Source: Miscanthus floridulus
Taxonomy: Eukaryota > Streptophyta > Magnoliopsida > Poales > Poaceae
Assembly (NCBI RefSeq): GCF_019320115.1
Contig: NC_089584.1
Span: forward strand, 60,961,633-61,025,632
Reading direction: 5' to 3'
DNA length: 64,000 nucleotides
This document shows positions 59,401 through 64,000 of the stretch, piece by piece (within the stretch, counting starts at the first letter, position 1; every line of letters begins with the position of its first letter). A program made the position numbers and the translations under genes. The notes beneath the pieces are model-generated. The model did no database searches. It was not told the origin of the DNA and saw nothing but the letters and a program-made list of their open reading frames with translations.

Positions 59401-61167
59401 TTGCTACGAATTTTCAAAGTTGAGCATGGAAATCTGCAATTAATAGATTAAACCGAAAAAAACATTTTGCATCGAGAACCAGGAGTTTCCACAAATCAAC
59501 CAAGCCCGGATTTGTAAATGTATGTGTCTGGCTATTTTGCAAAGTGAACATGGTAAAGAGTTTCTATTCGCATTTCACCCCTTCTTCACCATAGACCGAG
59601 CAGGTACGAGGACAGGCCGCCGTCGGGCGTCGGGGGCCGTCGTCGGGCCGGCCAGCGAGGGCTTCGGTCGGTTGGGGAGTGGCTCCAGCAGCCAAGGGGA
59701 AGGGCCACAGTGGCCAGCTTGGCGCAGCCAGCGGTAGCCAGAGGCTCAGCCGGCTCGGCCTACTTGGCCTGGCCGGTAGCCTGGCCGACAGCGGCGGCGC
59801 CTAGCGTGCTGGGCCTGCCGGGCCAGCAGCAGCGGCCGGTCTCCGCTGCGGCTAGCCCCAGCTCTGGCCCGGTGCTGTTCGGCTGCAGCCCGTGGGAGGG
59901 GCCAGAGGTGGCTGGGCGCGGTGCCTGCTGGGCGGCCAGCCATGGCGGCCTCACCGCGAGCAGCAGGGAGCGGAGGTAGAGAGCGAGAGGGCGAGGGAAG
60001 GAAGTGAGGGAGGAGAAAGGGAGCTTGGGAAGGCTCGGCATCCCCTTTTGGATGAGCAAGGACATGATAGGGAGGCGGCATGCGGCAGCAAAGCCCGTCA
60101 ATGGTGGCCACGTCCACGGACAGGTGTCGCCCGTTGAGGCATTTCACCGAGCACGTGGCGGGCAGCGATGTGGGCAAGGTGGAACGCCGTTTTGGGCCGC
60201 TTCCAGGCTGAATTAGACATTGGGCCATAAACAAAGTTTGTTCACCTCAGCCTGCTCTATGTTTCTTATTTAAGGTGCCCGGCCATTTGAGCTCTGTAAC
60301 AGCGGATAATTAAGCTCCAAAATGATAGTGTCAATATGTTAACAGCGATCACGGAAACTCGCTTTCGGAGGTCAAAACTCTATCAAACTTAGTGCAACTT
60401 TTTACATTCTCTTCTCCATAACATAACCTTGAACTTTTATTTTTGGACTAACTCAAGTTGCTTAGCAAAATTTGGAGAACGCGGAATGCCAACGTCATTG
60501 CTTAGCGAAACTGACTTAGAATAATTCTAAGTGTTGAAGACTGCAGCAAAATCAATCTTGTGCCCTTTGTTTGTCAAGCTTAGATATAGATTTAGACTTA
60601 GGTCCTTCAATAAAGTTTGTAGTACACAAACTATACTACAACTTTTATTTAAGGTCAAACCTTGTATCTTGAATATAAACCATTCTTTTACTTTGGTCAA
60701 AGTAGCATCTCGTTCACCCTAGAATTAGAGTTTTCAACCAATTGAGGCCTTTTCTTGACATGTGCTCAACACAAACCCTTCATGACTTTTGTTGTAGAGT
60801 TCAATTAGAGTCATTTAGGCAAGGTAGAAAGGTTTGGTTGATGGCCTATAATTCCCTTCACTTACTAGCGCAATTCAAGCAAGAATGTAACCCATCATTT
60901 CATGCGACTTCTTGATTCCAAACTTCATGAAACTTTTCCATGGGTCTAGATGGATGCATGTGGATGTAATGTACATGGAATAAGCATGTTTAACATTACT
61001 CTTGCATAATCTTAACAAGGGTCCATATGTAAGCAAATGTGCATGGCCCAAGTTAAGTTGGAGCTCCATCATGTAGATTTGATCTTGACACCTTCCTTAC
61101 CACTCGACATGTCATGTTTGAGCTCAAACCCATTGCTTAACTGGTGACAAACACCTAGGGTGTTACA
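56484..61167 (-). repeat. Element D: 4.7 kb solo LTR
   Basis: Ends are TGTAACA (56484) and TGTTACA (61161-61167), flanked by a 5-bp TSD with one transition (CGTTC at 56479-56483, CATTC at 61168-61172). It separates two parts of the C gag frame cleanly. No gag, pol, PBS or internal direct repeat was seen, so I read it as one very long LTR left after LTR-LTR recombination. On the minus strand it starts TGTAACACCCTAGG, a common start in grass gypsy LTRs. A GC-rich block (59600-60230) has long open frames that look compositional rather than coding. Confidence 0.75.
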
Positions 61168-61453
61168 CATTCAAGAAAACTTCATTATGATTCGACATGG
61201 CATCATGAACATACTTGTTTACAGCTTCTACGAAGAAACGCCTGTCTTCAGCTTCATCTGCATCTGTCTGCCCATGCAACCGAACTCTTGGTAGTGGATA
61301 TTTTTGAACAATTGTATTGTCACATGTCTTGGTGTAGGACAACAAACACTTATTCTAAAATTCTTCTATAGCTTTGCTGATGACATCTTTATCTCCAATA
61401 GGTAGGTCTTCATAAGGCACCATAAGGATGTCATTGTTGTTGTAAGCCACCAT
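61168..61453 (-). pseudogene. gag: Element C gag, N-terminus
   Basis: ATG 61453 (MVAYNNNDILMVPYEDLP), a stop near 61353 where A has Gln, then YTKTCDNTIVQKYPLPRVRL and AVNKYVHDAMSNHNEVFLN. The order and spacing match the gag N-terminus of A (VNHALINHSNVLSNT). It is cut by element D and continues at 56483. Confidence 0.7.
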
Positions 61454-61463
61454 GACAATTGTG

Positions 61464-61486
61464 GTATCCCACCAGGCATGCCAAAA
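61464..61486 (-). other. Element C primer-binding site
   Basis: Minus-strand TTTTGGCATGCCTGGTGGGA, four bases inside the LTR edge at 61491, as in A and B. It sets the true inner edge of the C LTR. Confidence 0.7.
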
Positions 61487-61490
61487 CATG

Positions 61491-63402
61491 TGTCGGCACA
61501 AAAATGCATCGACACATGGCAAGCTAGAAGGATCTTCTTGATGGAGCTAGAGATCCACTTGGCTTCAATGTAGGGGTAATCGATCTTGCGAATTCCTCCC
61601 AAGACGTGCCAGTCAATTTGACCCTACAATTGAAAAGGAGAGAAACTTTATCAGTAATTTAAGGTGGAACATGCTGGTCTTTGCCCAAACAGTTCCAAGT
61701 GTGCCACTTTAGGAGCAGCCAAATGGGAAAATTGACTAAATAGCCGATACGCACAGAAATTAGCTGTTACAGACAGTAAAGCTTATGGATCGTGATTAGT
61801 TTTATGTTGATAAGAACAATGCCCGTAGACATAAATGAGATCATCAGCTAGGTGGATATTACCAGTATGAATCGTTGAGCCGATGAATCTAATCAGGAAA
61901 AGATATAGCATGCAAACAAATCGACTGTCTAATACCAATGGATCTACAAACGCTCTGAATCTAATCTATTATCATCAACATTGAGGTTCGATCAGATCGA
62001 TGGTAGGTATGATGATAATAACAAACTAAAACCAAAGAATCCATAAAACCATCTATACTTCGACAGGCTCTCCGAAAGACAAGCTATACGTGAAGGCTTA
62101 GATGAATCGGCTGAAATAGCCAATTTAGGTGAAAAGGGACTACAGCGTGTGAACAATTGACTATTTCACATGGACAAACCTATGGACTCATCAGACTTAA
62201 CCTACTATCGCTAACAGTGGGGTTTGACGGAATCGATGCAGTCGTGATAAAGACAACAAATCAAACCCTTAAGGTACATAGATCTATTCATGCTTAACAG
62301 AATCATGGACACACACTATAGGCATTAAAGCATAGGCAATTAGCTATTTAGCCGATGCAAGCATAGCAAATAGCTAAGGTCATGCTTAATCAAGAACAGA
62401 TCTACTAACTAGCATCCTCCAAATCTATAGTGCCATTAGTGGGGATCGACAGGATCGTTACAGCCATAATAGCAAAATATAGACTAGATTTAACTAACCA
62501 GCAAACCTCTTCAAGATCATACACGCCTTAACCGCATACTATGCATGATCAAGATCGAAGTAGAACAGCCAATGAAACATAACCCGTCGCTCAGAGTAAG
62601 AAACATCATGTTGCAATAAAGCGAACGACGGACTAAAAGGATATAAGGCTGATCTAACTTGATCTTGACCGGGCGGACTGATGTTGCTACAAACTAATAA
62701 CAATGAAAACATCAGCAAGATCGGTAACTTAATGAATCTACCCAAAGGACGCCACCCTTAGATAGAGCCGATAACTTGACCTTAATCTAGTTTGAGCAGT
62801 GGAAGTCGACTGGATCGATGTAGCCATACTTGAACTAGACAAGAGTCGATAACTAGCTTGTACTAGAGTTCACAGTGGAGGTCCACTGGATCTATGCATC
62901 CATACAAACCAAAGTATAAGCCATGATGGTACTTATTGACAAACCGGAGGTCAGCTGAACCGATGCAGCCCTGCTTGCTGAAGAACTCGCCGAAATCTAC
63001 TCTACTCCTACACCTAAGGGTTGGCCAGAACTGAAAAAAGGTAAATTGTATTTGATTGATTGGATGTCTTTTTACAATAGCTAGGGGCCAATATTTATAC
63101 CCGGAGCCTAAACATGAATCCTATTCAAGTATGACTCATTACAATCTTTGGTATAAAAGAAAATATTCCAATCTTAAGATAACTTGGACCCTAATCTTTC
63201 CCTTTTTGTAGAGTCCAATATGTATTTCCCGAGGCCAACCATAGCTCATTATCGTTATCTGTTGACGTCATTCAAAGAGAGCCGATTCTAGTATTGCATC
63301 TAAATCAGCTAATATCAATCCTTGTGCAATCGATTCCTTGATCGGCATAATTTTGCAAGCTTCAAGTTCTGGCGTTCTTCTTCCCAAATTTTGGTGTAAA
63401 CA
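61491..63402 (-). repeat. Element C 5' LTR (1912 bp)
   Basis: Minus-strand start TGTTTACACC (63402), similar to the LTR start of A and B (TGTTGACACC); end GTGCCGACA (61491). Its outer 1390 bp match the left LTR. The inner 520 bp have no partner because the left LTR is truncated. It carries the same scattered GTCGAC-GGATCGATG-type motif copies (about 62216, 62435, 62798, 62875, 62944). Confidence 0.8.
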
Positions 63403-64000
63403 ATCATGTACGATATTGGTTGTATGTTGATGGTTAATCAAGACCCTTCGTGGTACTTGATGGACTATCGGGTTTATATGTGCTCAAGTATGATAGTGCG
63501 ACCACTTACGGGCTGTCATTGTACTTGTGCTCTTATAAATTGGTCGGTTCTGCTATAGCTAGCATCAGAGCAAGATTCAACATTAATTGCCACATGTGTA
63601 TTTAAAACAAAGGTTTTTGTTTTTCCCCAAACCTGTTTTGACAACTGATAGATATATATAGGTGTTTAAACCTAAAGTTTGAATCTAAAGTGTGCCAATG
63701 ATCACTTCCTTTATACCTAGTTAAGTACTTCATGTGGCTAATTAAGTACTAACTTGGGGGTTTTCCATTTTGTCGTCCATACGACATGCTATTGTATGGA
63801 TGCCATTCACTTGAGTGGCAATGTATGGATCAAATGCCTCTACGCCCAAGGTAAGATGTCACTCATCATCATAGTGGCATGACTGCAAGATGTGAGCGTG
63901 CGGTCTATGGGGAGAGTTAGCTTTGATACTAAAGTGTATATATGCCTCATATATATATATGGAAGTATTTAATTATGGGTTAGCTTTGATACTGCTATAT
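63403..64000. other. Flanking DNA, no gene seen
   Basis: Unassigned sequence to the window edge. A stretch around 63571 (AGCATCAGAGCAAG) looks like a degenerate Met-type PBS, which would suggest another plus-strand retroelement, but the support is weak. Confidence 0.3.

Larger units (their letters stand above)
34305..63402 (-). mobile_element. Element C: Tat-like non-autonomous retrotransposon, interrupted by B and D
   Basis: Minus-strand element: 3' LTR 34305-35694 (truncated), internal 35695-41649, 54042-56483 and 61168-61490, 5' LTR 61491-63402. It has gag, protease and the first part of pol on the minus strand and an antisense PMD gene on the plus strand, but no RT, RNase H or integrase. 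The missing part is replaced by a second plus-strand module (39680-40527). Its LTRs differ much more than those of A or B (about 12 in the first 160 bp), so it is the older host of B and D. Confidence 0.85.

Noticed and set aside
59746..60234. Long overlapping open frames in a GC-rich block
   Set aside because: They exist on both strands in several frames, are rich in Ala, Gly, Arg and Pro and show no domain. The block lies inside the solo LTR D.
63403..64000. Met-type PBS and start of another retroelement near 63571
   Set aside because: The site has several mismatches and no LTR edge could be set before the window ends.
1..64000. tRNA, rRNA, CRISPR arrays, bacterial or organelle genes
   Set aside because: No cloverleaf-like tRNA, rRNA signature or regularly spaced repeats were seen. 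Regular repeats present are the U3, 69-bp and 63-bp ones described.

Overview
The window is plant nuclear repeat DNA, almost certainly from a grass and probably a panicoid one (inferred from the retroelement families). I recognise no host gene, no tRNA or rRNA and no CRISPR. It is a stack of nested transposons, most of them delimited by LTR pairs, target-site duplications (TSDs), primer-binding sites (PBS) and polypurine tracts (PPT). I name them A to G here.

Layout: 1-711 is a piece of an Athila-like LTR. 712-2189 and 22894-24085 are two halves of a decayed CACTA (Transposase_24-type) transposon, split by element E (2190-22888, TSD GTACT), an Athila-like, RT-less element on the minus strand. 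E is in turn split by element A (10235-22604, TSD GCTGG), a Ty3/gypsy Tat-lineage element on the plus strand. 24086-26565 is unassigned. 26566-32910 is element F, a decayed 'putative gypsy type transposon' (Transposase_28) gene. It is interrupted by a solo LTR (about 27077-27434) and by element G (27995-31956, TSD ATGCT), whose two ends are inverted copies of the same U3. 34305-63402 is element C, a minus-strand Tat-like non-autonomous element. It is interrupted by element B (41650-54041, minus strand, sister of A) and by a 4.7 kb solo LTR, D (56484-61167).

How the genes work together: A and B each encode gag-protease (about 1225 codons) and pol (RT, RNase H, a second archaeal-type RNase H, integrase; 1078 codons) on the sense strand. 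On the opposite strand, between pol and the 3' LTR, each carries a six-exon gene with its own TATA box. It encodes a plant-mobile-domain (PMD) protein of about 950 residues with a coiled-coil tail. It meets pol tail to tail with an 85-86 nt gap. All five introns keep their GT-AG ends at identical phase-0 positions in A and B. This fits a gene antisense to the genomic RNA, whose introns cannot be spliced out during retrotransposition. C carries a more diverged version in the same antisense place.

Main signals for follow-up: (1) the antisense, intron-keeping PMD gene; (2) saturation of A and B with the hexamer GCCGAT/ATCGGC, in all frames, both strands, introns and LTRs; (3) a one-base stop/start overlap (TAATG or TGATG) between gag-pro and pol conserved in three elements; (4) element G, which has inverted rather than direct terminal U3 copies yet a perfect 5 bp TSD; (5) decay of A and B almost only by C-to-T/G-to-A changes. 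Gag and pol reading frames in A and B are broken by stops, so they are described as pseudogenes.
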